Assembly: GCA_963808705.1 (NCBI GenBank)
Contig: CAWEHB010000008.1
Location: 558,001 to 622,000, forward strand
DNA: 64,000 bases
Reading direction: 5' to 3'
DNA from: JASHPR01 sp963808705
GTDB lineage: Bacteria > Actinomycetota > Actinomycetes > Streptosporangiales > Streptosporangiaceae
Notes under the pieces: model-generated
The model's input: only the letters and a program-made list of their open reading frames with translations
The model's database searches: none
What the model was told of the DNA's origin: nothing
Position numbers and translations under genes: made by a program
In this document: one piece after another, positions 16,467-25,163 of the stretch
How the letters are laid out: the number at the start of each line of letters is the position of its first letter
How positions within the stretch are numbered: the first letter of the stretch is position 1

Positions 16467-17395
16467 GCCGGGATGGTCCGGGTACGCGGGCCCGCGCGGA
16501 GCACCTGGGACGGCAGCGGGCGCCCGATGATCCGCTCCGCGTCGGCGGCGGCCTCGATCATCGCCTGCAGGTCGATCCCGGTCGCCACGCCCATGTCCTC
16601 GACCATGTGCACGAGTTCCTCGGTGGCGATGTTGCCGGTGGCGCCGGGCGCGTACGGGCACCCGCCGAGCCCGCCCACCGAGGCGTCGAAGTCCGACACC
16701 CCGAGCTCGAGCGCGGTGAGCACGTTGGCCAGGCCGGTGCCGCGGGTGTTGTGGAAGTGCAGGTTGAGCGCGACGTCCGGATGGGCCGAGCGGAACGCGC
16801 CGACCAGCTCGCGGACCCGCCGCGGCGTGGCCATGCCCGTGGTGTCACCGAACGAGATGCAGTCCGCGCCGTCGGCCACCGCCCGCGATGCCACCCGGAC
16901 CACCCGCTCCACCGGCACGTCCCCCTCGTACGGGCACCCCCACGCGGTCGACACGATCACCTGGCAGGCGGCGCCGCGCTGATGGGCCTCGTCGATGACC
17001 ACCGCGATGTCGTCCAGCGACTCCTCCGTCGACCGGTTGACGTTCTTCCGGTTGTGGGTACCCGAGGCCGAGACCACGGCCTCGATCTCGGTGAGCCCCC
17101 GGTCCAGCGCCCGCCTGGCCCCGCGCAGGTTCGGGACCAGGGCCGAGTACCGGACGGACGGCGCCCGCTCGATCCCGAGCCAGACCTCGTCGGCGTCGGC
17201 CATCTGCGGGATGGCTTCCGGCCGGACGAACGACACCGCCTCGATGCGCTGCACGCCGGTCGCGGACAGCCGGTCGATGAGCTCGATCTTGGCCCCGGTC
17301 GGCACCGGATCCTCGTTCTGCAGCCCGTCCCGGGGACCGACCTCGCGAACCGAGATCCGCTCGGGAAGATCACTCATGCCGTGTTCCCCGCTCAC
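16463..17395 (-). CDS. mvaB: Hydroxymethylglutaryl-CoA lyase
   Basis: The approximately 310-residue DRE-TIM enzyme cleaves HMG-CoA to acetoacetate and acetyl-CoA in leucine breakdown. Motifs: VREVGPRDGLQNE near the start (metal Asp and catalytic Arg), EAVSFVRPEAIPQMADADEV, LNLHFHNTRGTGLAN (metal His pair) and the active-site loop VGGLGGCPYAPGATGN with its Cys. Two starts are possible. GTG 17395 has AGGAGG ten bases before it. ATG 17377 (MSDLPERI) has GGGGA seven bases before it. It follows the hydratase gene closely, indicating one transcript. Confidence 0.93.
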   Translation of the reverse strand: MSGEHGMSDLPERISVREVGPRDGLQNEDPVPTGAKIELIDRLSATGVQRIEAVSFVRPEAIPQMADADEVWLGIERAPSVRYSALVPNLRGARRALDRGLTEIEAVVSASGTHNRKNVNRSTEESLDDIAVVIDEAHQRGAACQVIVSTAWGCPYEGDVPVERVVRVASRAVADGADCISFGDTTGMATPRRVRELVGAFRSAHPDVALNLHFHNTRGTGLANVLTALELGVSDFDASVGGLGGCPYAPGATGNIATEELVHMVEDMGVATGIDLQAMIEAAADAERIIGRPLPSQVLRAGPRTRTIPA

Positions 17396-17411
17396 TCACT
17401 GCCTGCCTCCT

Positions 17412-18197
17412 TCACGCGCCCGGCCACCGCGGCTTCCTCTTCTGTACGAACGCCGCGATGCCCTCCTTTCTGTCCGCTGAGAACGCCGCGGCCCGCCAGG
17501 CCGAATCCTCGACCTCCAGGCCGACCGCGAGCGGAAGGCCGGCGCCCAGCCGCAGGGCTCTTTTCGCGTTCATCACGGCCACCGGCGAGTTGCCCGCGAT
17601 CCGGTCGGCGAGCTCGCGGGAGACCTCGCCCGCCCCGCCGGTCGGGACCAGGCGGTCCGCCAGCCCCAGCCGCTCGGCCTCGGCGGCGTCGACCCGGCGG
17701 CCGGTGAGCACCAGGTCGGCGGCCCGGCCAGGACCGAGACGGCGCAGCGCGAGCTGGGTCCCGCCGCCGCCCGGGACCAGGCCGACGGTGGTCTCGGGCA
17801 GCCCGAACACGGCGGTCTCGTCGGCGACGATCAGGTCACAGCTCAGCGCCAGCTCGCAGCCGCCGCCGAGCGCGTAGCCGTGGACCGCGGCGATCACCGG
17901 CTGCGGCAGGGCTAGCACGGCGCCGAACGCCGCGCGGAACACCGGCCGCTGCGCCATCAGCTCGGCTTCGCTCATCGCCGCCCGCTCCTTCAGGTCGGCG
18001 CCGACGCAGAACGCCTGGCCCGCCGCGGCGAGGACGACCGCGCGGATCCCGCGGTCGGCGGCCAGTTCGGCGCAGACCTCGGCCAGCCGGGCGGCCATGG
18101 CCGTGCTCAGCGCGTTCATCACCTCGGGCCGGTCGAGCACAACCTCCGCCACGGCCGCCTCGGGCAGCCTGCGCACGCTCACGCCATCTTGACTCAT
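17412..18197 (-). CDS. Enoyl-CoA hydratase/isomerase family protein
   Basis: The 261-residue crotonase has the CoA-binding loop QAFCVGADLKERAAM and oxyanion hole HGYALGGGCELALSCDLIVA with the first catalytic Glu, then FGLPETTVGLVPGGGGTQ with the second Glu. Both acids are present, so a hydratase is likely rather than an isomerase. Next to HMG-CoA lyase, a methylglutaconyl-CoA hydratase role in leucine degradation is attractive, as both steps are consecutive. General beta-oxidation cannot be excluded. The C-terminal EGIAAFVQKRKPRWPG is typical. Confidence 0.92.
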   Translation of the reverse strand: MSQDGVSVRRLPEAAVAEVVLDRPEVMNALSTAMAARLAEVCAELAADRGIRAVVLAAAGQAFCVGADLKERAAMSEAELMAQRPVFRAAFGAVLALPQPVIAAVHGYALGGGCELALSCDLIVADETAVFGLPETTVGLVPGGGGTQLALRRLGPGRAADLVLTGRRVDAAEAERLGLADRLVPTGGAGEVSRELADRIAGNSPVAVMNAKRALRLGAGLPLAVGLEVEDSAWRAAAFSADRKEGIAAFVQKRKPRWPGA

Positions 18198-18232
18198 ACG
18201 GGCAGGCTAGCCGGAACGCATGGCCACGGCCC

Positions 18233-18751
18233 TCAGCGATCCTCCCGCGTCAGCCGCGCATGCTCGTCCTCGACCAGCTGGAACAGGGTCGCCTGCACCT
18301 GCTCGACCTGGGGAATCTCGGTGAGAACGAGCTGGCCGTGCTCGCCCGCGGACTCCACGGTGAGCTTGCCGCAGCCGAGCAGCCGGTCGATCGGCCCGTG
18401 AGAGAACGACACGTCGCTGATCCTGATCAGCGGAAAGTCGCGACCGGACCGGGACACGATGCCCATGCGAAGCCGGAGCCTGCGGGTGGTCAGCTCGTAG
18501 CTCGTCGTCTGCCACCGCAGCAGCGGGACCACACCCCAGATGATCACGGCCAGGAACACCACGATGCCGATCCCGTCCCTGGCTATGCCCGCGCTGCTGC
18601 CCGACGGGAGCATTATCAGCGCCGTGATGGCGGCAGCCAGTATCACCAGCAGGATGAGGAACGGCCGCAGCAGCGTCTTCCAGTGCGGGTGCAGCCTCAG
18701 CACGAAGTGCTCGCCCTCGGACAGGGACTCATCGCCGGCCATAGGCCACAT
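18233..18751 (-). CDS. PH-domain membrane protein (bPH2 type)
   Basis: The 172-residue protein shows two close membrane helices (about residues 28-75: LLRPFLILLVILAAAITALI and GIVVFLAVIIWGVVPLL), then the bacterial PH segment TTSYELTTRRLRLRMGIVSR followed by DFPLIRISDVSFSHGPIDRL and LTVESAGEHGQLVLTEIP. Proteins of this design (YdbS/YdbT-like) are common in actinomycetes; their role is unknown. It lies downstream of birA, separated by a C-rich repeat. ATG 18751 or ATG 18742 could start it; no strong ribosome site is seen at either. Confidence 0.85.
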   Translation of the reverse strand: MWPMAGDESLSEGEHFVLRLHPHWKTLLRPFLILLVILAAAITALIMLPSGSSAGIARDGIGIVVFLAVIIWGVVPLLRWQTTSYELTTRRLRLRMGIVSRSGRDFPLIRISDVSFSHGPIDRLLGCGKLTVESAGEHGQLVLTEIPQVEQVQATLFQLVEDEHARLTREDR

Positions 18752-18787
18752 CGTGACACGAGTGCTGGTTTTGCGCCTCCGGGCCGC

Positions 18788-18832
18788 CGCCCCCCACCCA
18801 CCTCCCCTTCCCCCTTCTCTCCCCCTTCACCG
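18788..18832 (-). repeat. G-rich intergenic repeat downstream of birA
   Basis: On the minus strand the sequence reads CCGGTGAAGGGGG, then GGGGGAAGGGGAGGTGGGTG and a further G run. Several runs of three to six G are separated by one to three bases, a G-quadruplex-capable pattern. Close relatives lie at 38959-38989 (minus) and at 49171-49199 and 49289-49319 (plus). It starts a few bases after the birA stop. Confidence 0.65.
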
Positions 18833-18838
18833 GCGCGG

Positions 18839-19651
18839 TCACCGGACATGGACCACGTCCCCGGCGCTGACCGGGACCAGCCCCGAGGCGGACCGGACCA
18901 CGAGCCGGCCGACGCGATCTACCTCGCACGCCGCCCCGGTCACCGTCGCGCCGCCGGGCAGTGACACCCGGACCTGCCGGCCGAGGGTTCCGCACAGCCG
19001 CCGGTACTCCGGGCGGAGCCCGCAACCGTCCGCGTCCCCCCGCTGGCCGGCCCAGGCCAGGTACCAGCGCTCAAGCTCTCTGAGCACGCCGACCAGCAGC
19101 CGGTCCCGGTCCGTTCGCGCCCCCTCCAGCGCCAGCGAGGTCGCCTCCGCCGGTAGTTCCTCCCGGCCGGCGGACACGTTGATCCCGGTGCCCACCACGA
19201 TCGCGTCGCCGGCCTGCTCGGCCAGGATGCCGGCCAGCTTCGCGCCGTTGACCTGCACGTCGTTCGGCCATTTCAGCCAGGCGTCGACCCCTGCCTCGCC
19301 GCGCAGCGCCAGCGCCACGGCCACGCCGGCCAGCAGCGGCACCCAGCCCCGGCTCGCCGGGGGCACGTCCTTCGGCCGCAGCAGCACCGAGAACGCGAGC
19401 GCGGCCCGCGGCGGGCTGACCCAGTGCCGGCCCAGCCGGCCGCGCCCGGCGGACTGGGTCTCGGCCGCGAGCACCGCGCCCTCCGCGAGGCCGCGCTTGG
19501 CCTCGGCGAGCAGGTCCGAGTTGGTGGAGCCGGTCTCGGCCACCACGCGGATGTCCCGCCAGAACCCGCCCGATGCGACCAGCGCCTCGCGCAGCGCCCC
19601 GGCGTCCAGGGGCGGCCGGGCCGCCGGAGTCTTACTCGCCACGCCCGCCAT
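18839..19651 (-). CDS. birA: Biotin-[acetyl-CoA-carboxylase] ligase, monofunctional
   Basis: I take ATG 19651 (MAGVASKTP), giving 270 residues; the upstream in-frame extension is Arg/Gly-rich and looks spurious. Motifs: ETGSTNSDLLAEA, QSAGRGRLGRHWVSPP (biotinyl-AMP binding loop), LKWPNDVQVNGAKLAGILAE and VVGTGINV, with a small C-terminal SH3-like domain. No N-terminal HTH is present, so it biotinylates BCCP domains but does not act as a repressor. Its neighbours include the beta, epsilon and biotinylated alpha subunits of an acyl-CoA carboxylase, the natural customer (biotin Lys near residue 554 of the alpha subunit). Confidence 0.94.
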   Translation of the reverse strand: MAGVASKTPAARPPLDAGALREALVASGGFWRDIRVVAETGSTNSDLLAEAKRGLAEGAVLAAETQSAGRGRLGRHWVSPPRAALAFSVLLRPKDVPPASRGWVPLLAGVAVALALRGEAGVDAWLKWPNDVQVNGAKLAGILAEQAGDAIVVGTGINVSAGREELPAEATSLALEGARTDRDRLLVGVLRELERWYLAWAGQRGDADGCGLRPEYRRLCGTLGRQVRVSLPGGATVTGAACEVDRVGRLVVRSASGLVPVSAGDVVHVR

Positions 19652-19747
19652 TCTCGCCGCTCCCCACCCGCCCGCGCCGCCTCGTCGTTCCCGGACGGCC
19701 CCTCTGACCACGAGTTCGGATCCGCGCCGAGCCTGCACCGGTTTCTT

Positions 19748-19794
19748 GATCTGGGTAGCTGGGACGCAAATAGCGCGCCTCAGCTACCCAGATC
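19748..19794 (-). terminator. Stem-loop between the MFS gene and birA
   Basis: GATCTGGGTAGCTG at 19748-19761 is perfectly complementary to 19781-19794, with a 19-nt loop. It lies 13 bases after the MFS stop and about 100 bases before the birA start. There is no T-run, so it may be a factor-independent actinobacterial hairpin, an mRNA-end stabiliser, or an operator for birA. Confidence 0.55.
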
Positions 19795-19806
19795 ATGGAA
19801 TGCGCG

Positions 19807-21342
19807 TCACCGCGGCGTCCGCGCTGCCGCAGCGGGGGCGGGCCGGGACGCTTCGGCGGGCTGGACGGCCTGCACGGCCCTGGCCCGAAGCTGCGCCACG
19901 AGCCCGCCGGCGGCCGCGACCCCGGCCAGCGCCACGCAGGTCACGGCCTCGGCGTGCGCGGACACCAGCCGGAACGCGTCCGTGCCCTCCTGGGCGGGGA
20001 CGCCGCCGGCCAGGTTCAGGTACAGGGTCCCGAACGTCGCCACCCCGATGACCAGCCCGAGCTGGTTGACCGTCACGATCACGCCGGTCGCGTCGGCGGC
20101 ATCGGCCACCGGCACCCGCATCAGCACCGCGGTCATCAGCGGGCTGAACGCGGACGCCATAGCCGCTCCGAGCACGGCGAGCACCAGGTAGAGCGCGACA
20201 CCGCCGCTGTCACCGCCGCGCAACACCGCGGCCAGCGCCAGCAGCGCGGCCGCCATCCCGGCGAAGCCCCAGATGGCCAGCCACGGGCGGACATGCGCGG
20301 GCAGGCGCTGCCAGTTCAGGCTCACCAGGGCGAACGCGGCCGCCGACGGGGCGAACGTCAGCCCGGCCCGAAGCGGCGAGTCGCCGAGGCCGCCCTGCAG
20401 GTGCAGGGCCAGGGTGAAGAACAGGCCGCCGAACGTGGTCATGACCGCGAACAGCGCCACGATGCCCAGCGCCACCCCGGGCAGCCGGAGCACCCGGCCG
20501 GGGACCAGCGGTGACCCGCCGCGGGCCGCCACCCTCCGCTCGGTCACCGCGAAGCCGGCGAACAGCACGACGCTGCTGCCCAGGCAGGCCCAGACCCAGG
20601 CGGGCCAGTGCTCGGGCTGGCCCAGGACCAGCGGCACGACCAGGGCGAGCACCGCGAGCGCCAGGGTGACCAGGCCGGGCAGGTCCAGGCCCCGGCCGAC
20701 CTCGGCGCGACCGGCGGGCAGTTGCCGCGCGCCCGCCACCAGCAGCACCGCGCCGATCGGCACGTTCACCAGGAACACCGGCCGCCATCCGGCGCCGAAC
20801 ACGTTCGCGCTGATCAGCAGGCCGCCGGCGATCTGCCCGACGACCACGCCGCCGGCCAGCACCGCCGCGTAGGCGCTCATCGCCCGGGCCCGGGGGGCAC
20901 CGCTGAACGTGCGCTGGATCAGGCTGAGCACCTGCGGGATCATTATCGCCGCGCCGGTGCCCTGGACGAAGCGGAGCGCAATGAGCGCGCCGCTCGAGTA
21001 GGCCAGCCCGCAGCCGAGCGAGGCCAGCGTGAACACCGTCAGGCCGACCAGGAACATGCGGCGGTGACCGAGGAGATCACCCAAGCGCGCGCCGGTCACC
21101 AGCAGCACCGCGTAGGAGATCGTGTAGCCGGCGATCACCAGTTGCAGGCCCGCGCCGGAGGCGTGCAGCCCGGCGTGAATCGAGGGAGCCGCGACATTAA
21201 CCACCGAGGCGTCAAGGACCGCCATGAACTGGCCGGCGAGCACGATCGCCAGCAGCACGCCGGGGCTTCGCCGGCGCCTGGCCGCCTGGAGCGCGGGGGA
21301 ATTAACGGCCGGGTTCGGTCCGCTGAGGACGGTATCTGTCAT
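19807..21342 (-). CDS. MFS drug-efflux transporter, DHA2 (14-helix) type
   Basis: The 511-residue protein has about 14 hydrophobic segments. Family signatures are FMAVLDASVVNVAAPSIHAG (helix 1 motif D1), LVTGARLGDLLGHRRMFLVG (motif A), RFVQGTGAAIMIPQVLSLIQ and the motif-C-like GGVVVGQIAGGLL. It exports drugs or metabolites using the proton gradient. It is divergent from an MmyB-type regulator gene 120 bp away with inverted TACCA/TGGTA sites between them, the normal regulator-pump pair. The C-terminus is Ala/Pro-rich. Confidence 0.92.
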   Translation of the reverse strand: MTDTVLSGPNPAVNSPALQAARRRRSPGVLLAIVLAGQFMAVLDASVVNVAAPSIHAGLHASGAGLQLVIAGYTISYAVLLVTGARLGDLLGHRRMFLVGLTVFTLASLGCGLAYSSGALIALRFVQGTGAAIMIPQVLSLIQRTFSGAPRARAMSAYAAVLAGGVVVGQIAGGLLISANVFGAGWRPVFLVNVPIGAVLLVAGARQLPAGRAEVGRGLDLPGLVTLALAVLALVVPLVLGQPEHWPAWVWACLGSSVVLFAGFAVTERRVAARGGSPLVPGRVLRLPGVALGIVALFAVMTTFGGLFFTLALHLQGGLGDSPLRAGLTFAPSAAAFALVSLNWQRLPAHVRPWLAIWGFAGMAAALLALAAVLRGGDSGGVALYLVLAVLGAAMASAFSPLMTAVLMRVPVADAADATGVIVTVNQLGLVIGVATFGTLYLNLAGGVPAQEGTDAFRLVSAHAEAVTCVALAGVAAAGGLVAQLRARAVQAVQPAEASRPAPAAAARTPR

Positions 21343-21367
21343 GTAACCGAGCCTGCCGCCCGCGCAA

Positions 21368-21406
21368 TGCCAGTACCAAGAGCCTGCTTATCCTGGTACC
21401 AACACC
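21368..21406. promoter_or_regulatory. Putative operator for the MFS pump/regulator pair
   Basis: An inverted repeat TACCA (21374-21378) / TGGTA (21394-21398) and a direct repeat GTACCAA (21373-21379 and 21396-21402, 23 bp apart) lie in the 119-bp gap between divergent starts. The second copy contains the palindrome GGTACC. Placement fits control of both genes by the adjacent HTH protein. Confidence 0.45.
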
Positions 21407-21461
21407 ACCTGGCACGGCCGGTCACGCGGCGCCAGGATAGGAATATGAGGATGACGGAGCC

Positions 21462-22358
21462 GTGAGCACGACAACCGTGGCTGATGCCCGCACCCGCCGG
21501 ACCGAGCTCGCGGCGTTCCTGCGCAGCCGCCGGGAGCGCATCACCCCGGAGGACGCCGGGCTGCCGCCCGGCCTGCGCCGGCGTACGGCCGGGCTGCGGC
21601 GCGAGGAGGTCGCTCAGCTCTCCGGCGTCGGCGTCACCTGGTACACCTGGCTGGAGCAGGGCCGCCCGATCAACGCCAGCACCCAGGTCCTGGACGCGGT
21701 GGCGCGCACGCTCCGGCTCGACCAGCCGGAGCGCGAGCACCTCTACCGGCTCGCGGACTGTTCGGCGAGCCCGCCCGCGCCCGCGCCGGACGGGTGTCTG
21801 CCCCCGCAGATCCAGCAGATCCTCGACGGGCTGACCACCTTGCCGGCCACCGTCCTCAACGAGCGCTTCGACGTGCTGGCCTGGAACGCGGCTTTCGCCG
21901 CACTCTTCCCCACCGTCGTCAGCGCCCCGGCGCAGGACCGCAACACGCTCTGGCTGAACTTCACCCAGCCGGCGTGCTGCCACCCGTACCTGAACCGCGC
22001 CGACCAGCTGGGCCTGATGGTCGCCCAGTTGCGCGCCGCCTACGGGCACCACGTCGGGGAGCCGGCCTGGACCGGGTTCGTCCGGCGGCTGCAGGCGGCC
22101 AGCCCCGAGTTCGCGCGGATGTGGGCCCAGCACGAGGTGGCCAGCCCGGTAAGCTACCTCAAGATCTTCCGGCACCCGGCGTACGAGCGGCTGACCATGA
22201 CGACCAACTCGCTGGCGGTGCTCGCCGTGCCGGGTACCCGGATGGTCGTCTACACCCCGGCGGACGAGCCGACCGGCAGCGCCCTGGCCAGGCTCATCGC
22301 CGGCGACGGCGCCAGCGCCAGCTTCCCCTGCTGGCCTGAGCACCCGCGGTCCGGCTGA
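21462..22358 (+). CDS. XRE-type regulator with MmyB-like ligand-binding domain
   Basis: The 298-residue protein starts at GTG 21462. N-terminal HTH: LAAFLRSRRERITPEDAGLP, RRTAGLRREEVAQLSGVGVT, WYTWLEQGRPINAS. The rest (about residues 105-290) is the MmyB PAS-like domain with VLNERFDVLAWNAAFAALFP, FKxFRHPxYxRLTMTTNSLA-type sequence and VYTPADEPTGSALARLIA at the end. Such regulators usually control the divergent gene, here the MFS pump. A six-codon frame MRMTEP (21445-21465) ends in a TGA overlapping the GTG and may simply reflect the ribosome site GACGGAG. Confidence 0.9.
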   Translation: MSTTTVADARTRRTELAAFLRSRRERITPEDAGLPPGLRRRTAGLRREEVAQLSGVGVTWYTWLEQGRPINASTQVLDAVARTLRLDQPEREHLYRLADCSASPPAPAPDGCLPPQIQQILDGLTTLPATVLNERFDVLAWNAAFAALFPTVVSAPAQDRNTLWLNFTQPACCHPYLNRADQLGLMVAQLRAAYGHHVGEPAWTGFVRRLQAASPEFARMWAQHEVASPVSYLKIFRHPAYERLTMTTNSLAVLAVPGTRMVVYTPADEPTGSALARLIAGDGASASFPCWPEHPRSG

Positions 22359-22432
22359 CCAGCGGGGCGCCGCAGGCCAGCCAGCCGGCGACCCGCGGGA
22401 TGCAGGCCGCTGGCCAGGCTAACCTGTCCGGC

Positions 22433-24055
22433 ATGGCCACCGAAGCTCTGCCGCCGGCCGGGGACGCCGGCCAGCCCGCCCCGCACACCACCGCGGGCAA
22501 GATCGCCGACCTCGAGAAGCGCAGGCATGAGGCGGTGCACGCCGGTTCCCAGCGGGCGGTCGAGCGGCAGCACGCCCGGGGCAAGATGACCGCGCGGGAG
22601 CGGATCGACGGCCTGCTCGACCCCGGCTCGTTCACCGAGTTCGACGAGCTGGCCCGGCACCGCGCGACCGACTTCGACATGGCGGCCAACCGCCCGTACG
22701 GCGACGGCGTGGTCACCGGGTACGGCACCGTGGACGGCCGCCCGGTCTGCGTGTTCAGCCAGGACTTCACCATCTTCGGCGGATCGCTCGGCGAGGTGTA
22801 CGGAGAGAAGATCGTCAAGGTGATGGACCACGCGCTGAAGACCGGCTGCCCGGTGATCGGCATCAACGACGGCGGCGGGGCCAGGATCCAGGAGGGCGTG
22901 GTCGCGCTCGGCCTGTTCGCCGAGATCTTCTACCGGAACGTGATGGCCTCGGGCGTGATCCCGCAGATCTCGCTGATCATGGGCCCGTGCGCCGGGGGGG
23001 CCGTCTACTCGCCCGCGATCACCGACTTCACCCTGATGGTCGAGGGCACCTCGCACATGTTCATCACCGGCCCCGACGTGATCAAGACCGTGACCGGGGA
23101 GGAGGTCAGCTTCGAGGACCTCGGCGGCGCCCACGCGCACAACGTCAAGTCCGGCGTCGCGCACTACCAGGCCGCCGACGAGGACGACTGCCTCAGCTTC
23201 GCCCGCGAGCTGCTGTCCTACCTGCCGTCGAACAACCTGGACGAGCCCGCGGCCGCGAGCGGCGGCGATGCCGCGCTCGGTGACATCACCGACGTCGACG
23301 CCGAGCTCGACGACCTCATCCCGGACTCGCCGAACCAGCCCTACGACATGCACGGCGTGATCACCCGGGTCCTGGACGACGGCGAGTTCCTGGAGATCCA
23401 CGCGGGCTTCGCCCGCAACATCGTGGTGGGGTTCGGCCGGGTCGAGGGCGCGTCGGTCGGCGTGGTGGCCAACCAGCCGATGCACTTCGCCGGCTGCCTG
23501 GACATCAACGCGTCGGAGAAGGCCGCGCGCTTCGTCCGGACCTGCGACGCGTTCAGCATCCCGGTGCTGACCTTCGTGGACGTGCCCGGCTTCCTGCCCG
23601 GCACCGACCAGGAGTGGGACGGCATCATCCGCCGCGGCGCCAAGCTCATCTACGCCTACGCCGAGGCGACGGTGCCCAAGATCACCGTGATCACCCGCAA
23701 GGCCTACGGCGGCGCCTACGACGTGATGGGCTCCAAGCACCTCGGCGGCGACGTCAACCTGGCCTGGCCGACCGCGCAGATCGCGGTGATGGGCGCGCAG
23801 GGCGCGGTGAACATCCTGTACCGGCGCGAGCTCGCGGCGGCCGGCAGCCCACAGCAGCAGGCCGCGCTGCGGGAGGCCCGGGTCACCGAGTACGAGGACA
23901 CGCTGGCCAACCCGTACGTGGCCGCGGACCGCGGGTACGTGGACGCCGTCATCCGGCCCGCGGAAACCCGCTCGCAGGTCATCCGGGCGCTCCGGACGCT
24001 CCGCACCAAGCGCCAGACCCTCCCGCCGCGCAAGCACGGGAACATCCCGCTGTGA
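22433..24055 (+). CDS. pccB: Acyl-CoA (propionyl-type) carboxylase beta subunit
   Basis: Start chosen at ATG 22433 (MATEALPPAG), giving 540 residues. Carboxyltransferase motifs: KMTARERIDGLLDPGSFTEF, FSQDFTIFGGSLGEVYGEKI, GINDGGGARIQEGV, IMGPCAGGAVYSPAITDFTL, VPGFLPGTDQEWDGIIRRGA, TRKAYGGAYDVMGSKHLGGD and WPTAQIAVMGAQGAVNILYR. This is the acetyl/propionyl-CoA carboxylase beta type of actinomycetes (AccB/PccB), forming methylmalonyl- or malonyl-CoA. The epsilon subunit at 25160 and the alpha subunit at 25470 follow, and biotin ligase is nearby, so the whole holoenzyme is encoded within 9 kb. Confidence 0.94.
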   Translation: MATEALPPAGDAGQPAPHTTAGKIADLEKRRHEAVHAGSQRAVERQHARGKMTARERIDGLLDPGSFTEFDELARHRATDFDMAANRPYGDGVVTGYGTVDGRPVCVFSQDFTIFGGSLGEVYGEKIVKVMDHALKTGCPVIGINDGGGARIQEGVVALGLFAEIFYRNVMASGVIPQISLIMGPCAGGAVYSPAITDFTLMVEGTSHMFITGPDVIKTVTGEEVSFEDLGGAHAHNVKSGVAHYQAADEDDCLSFARELLSYLPSNNLDEPAAASGGDAALGDITDVDAELDDLIPDSPNQPYDMHGVITRVLDDGEFLEIHAGFARNIVVGFGRVEGASVGVVANQPMHFAGCLDINASEKAARFVRTCDAFSIPVLTFVDVPGFLPGTDQEWDGIIRRGAKLIYAYAEATVPKITVITRKAYGGAYDVMGSKHLGGDVNLAWPTAQIAVMGAQGAVNILYRRELAAAGSPQQQAALREARVTEYEDTLANPYVAADRGYVDAVIRPAETRSQVIRALRTLRTKRQTLPPRKHGNIPL

Positions 24056-24125
24056 GGGGGCGCGCCCGGTAATCCGGGTCCCCGATCACCGGTGGCGAGG
24101 CTTCTCGCGGGCAGTAGATAGAGTC

Positions 24126-25163
24126 ATGAGCAACATGACCGAGAACGGATCACCTCTGCCACTTCTCTCCCGGTACGCCATCATGGTCGATGTCGGGTAC
24201 ATCTACGCGTCCGCGGGCGAACTGCTGTTCGGCGCGGCCTCGCGCCGCGACTACCGGGTGGATGCGGACAAGCTGATCCAGGCGCTCACCCGGCACGCGG
24301 ACGACCAGGTGCGCGGGGAGTTGCTGCGGGTCTACTGGTACGACGCGGCGAGGGACCGGGTGCCCACCATCGACCAGCGGGTGATCGCCCAGATGCCGTG
24401 GGTGAAACTGCGCCTGGGCAACCTCAATGCCCGCGGCCAGCAGAAGGGCGTGGACGCCCAGATCCGGGCGGACATGGAGGCGCTGGCCCGGCACCGCGCG
24501 ATCACCGACGCGATCCTGGTGGCCGGCGACGAGGACATGGTTCCCGCGGTCGAGGCCGCGCAGGCGTACGGCGTGCGGGTCCACCTGTGGGGCATCGAGC
24601 CCCCGTACGGCACGAACCAGGCCGAGCGGCTGGTCTGGGAGTCGGACACGGTGCAGGTGCTCGAGCGGTCGTTTGTCGAGCCGTTTTTCACCCGGCAGGT
24701 CGCGACCGTGCCGGTCCCCCCGCAGGGCCCCGGCCCGGCCCGGCCCGGGCCGGGGACGATCGGCCAGCCCGCGGCGGCATCCGCGCCGTCCCCGGCGCAG
24801 GTGTTCGGCGAGCGGCACGCGCCGCGGCTGGCCCAGGGGTACCGGGCGGGTCACCCCCCGGGGATCGGCTACGGCCCGGCCGCGGCGGCCCGGCGCGGCC
24901 CGGAGAAGGAGCGGGTCGAGGAGGCCGGCGAGCACGTGGCGCAGAAGTGGATCCTGACCCGCGGCGAGGACAACATCCGCGACCTGCTGCCCGGGCCCAT
25001 CCTGCCGCCGGTCATCGACAAGGAACTGCTGGTCGACGCCGAGAAGGAACTCGGCCTGTCGCTGCGGGCCTACCAGGAGGCCCGGGAGTGGCTGCGGGAC
25101 GCGTTCTGGGCGCGGGTGCACCGGCAGTTCGGCATCGGCGTCGGCATGTCGAGGGGCTTATGA
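24126..25163 (+). CDS. NYN-domain (PIN-like) ribonuclease, embedded in the carboxylase cluster
   Basis: The 345-residue protein begins with RYAIMVDVGYIYASAGELLF, the first Asp of a NYN/LabA-like nuclease fold. RVYWYDAARD, QQKGVDAQIRADMEALARH (second acid) and AILVAGDEDMVPAVEAAQAYG (third, DxD type) follow. A Pro-rich linker (about residues 195-235) leads to a conserved C-terminal helical part with AQKWILTRGEDNIRDLLPG. NYN proteins cut RNA or bind nucleic acid. Its stop overlaps the start of the epsilon-subunit gene (ATGA), so the nuclease and a carboxylase subunit are translationally coupled. A functional link is not known. Confidence 0.85.
   Translation: MSNMTENGSPLPLLSRYAIMVDVGYIYASAGELLFGAASRRDYRVDADKLIQALTRHADDQVRGELLRVYWYDAARDRVPTIDQRVIAQMPWVKLRLGNLNARGQQKGVDAQIRADMEALARHRAITDAILVAGDEDMVPAVEAAQAYGVRVHLWGIEPPYGTNQAERLVWESDTVQVLERSFVEPFFTRQVATVPVPPQGPGPARPGPGTIGQPAAASAPSPAQVFGERHAPRLAQGYRAGHPPGIGYGPAAAARRGPEKERVEEAGEHVAQKWILTRGEDNIRDLLPGPILPPVIDKELLVDAEKELGLSLRAYQEAREWLRDAFWARVHRQFGIGVGMSRGL

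Noticed and set aside
21445..21465. Six-codon leader MRMTEP before the MmyB-type regulator
   Set aside because: Too short and without attenuator features; probably chance around the ribosome site.
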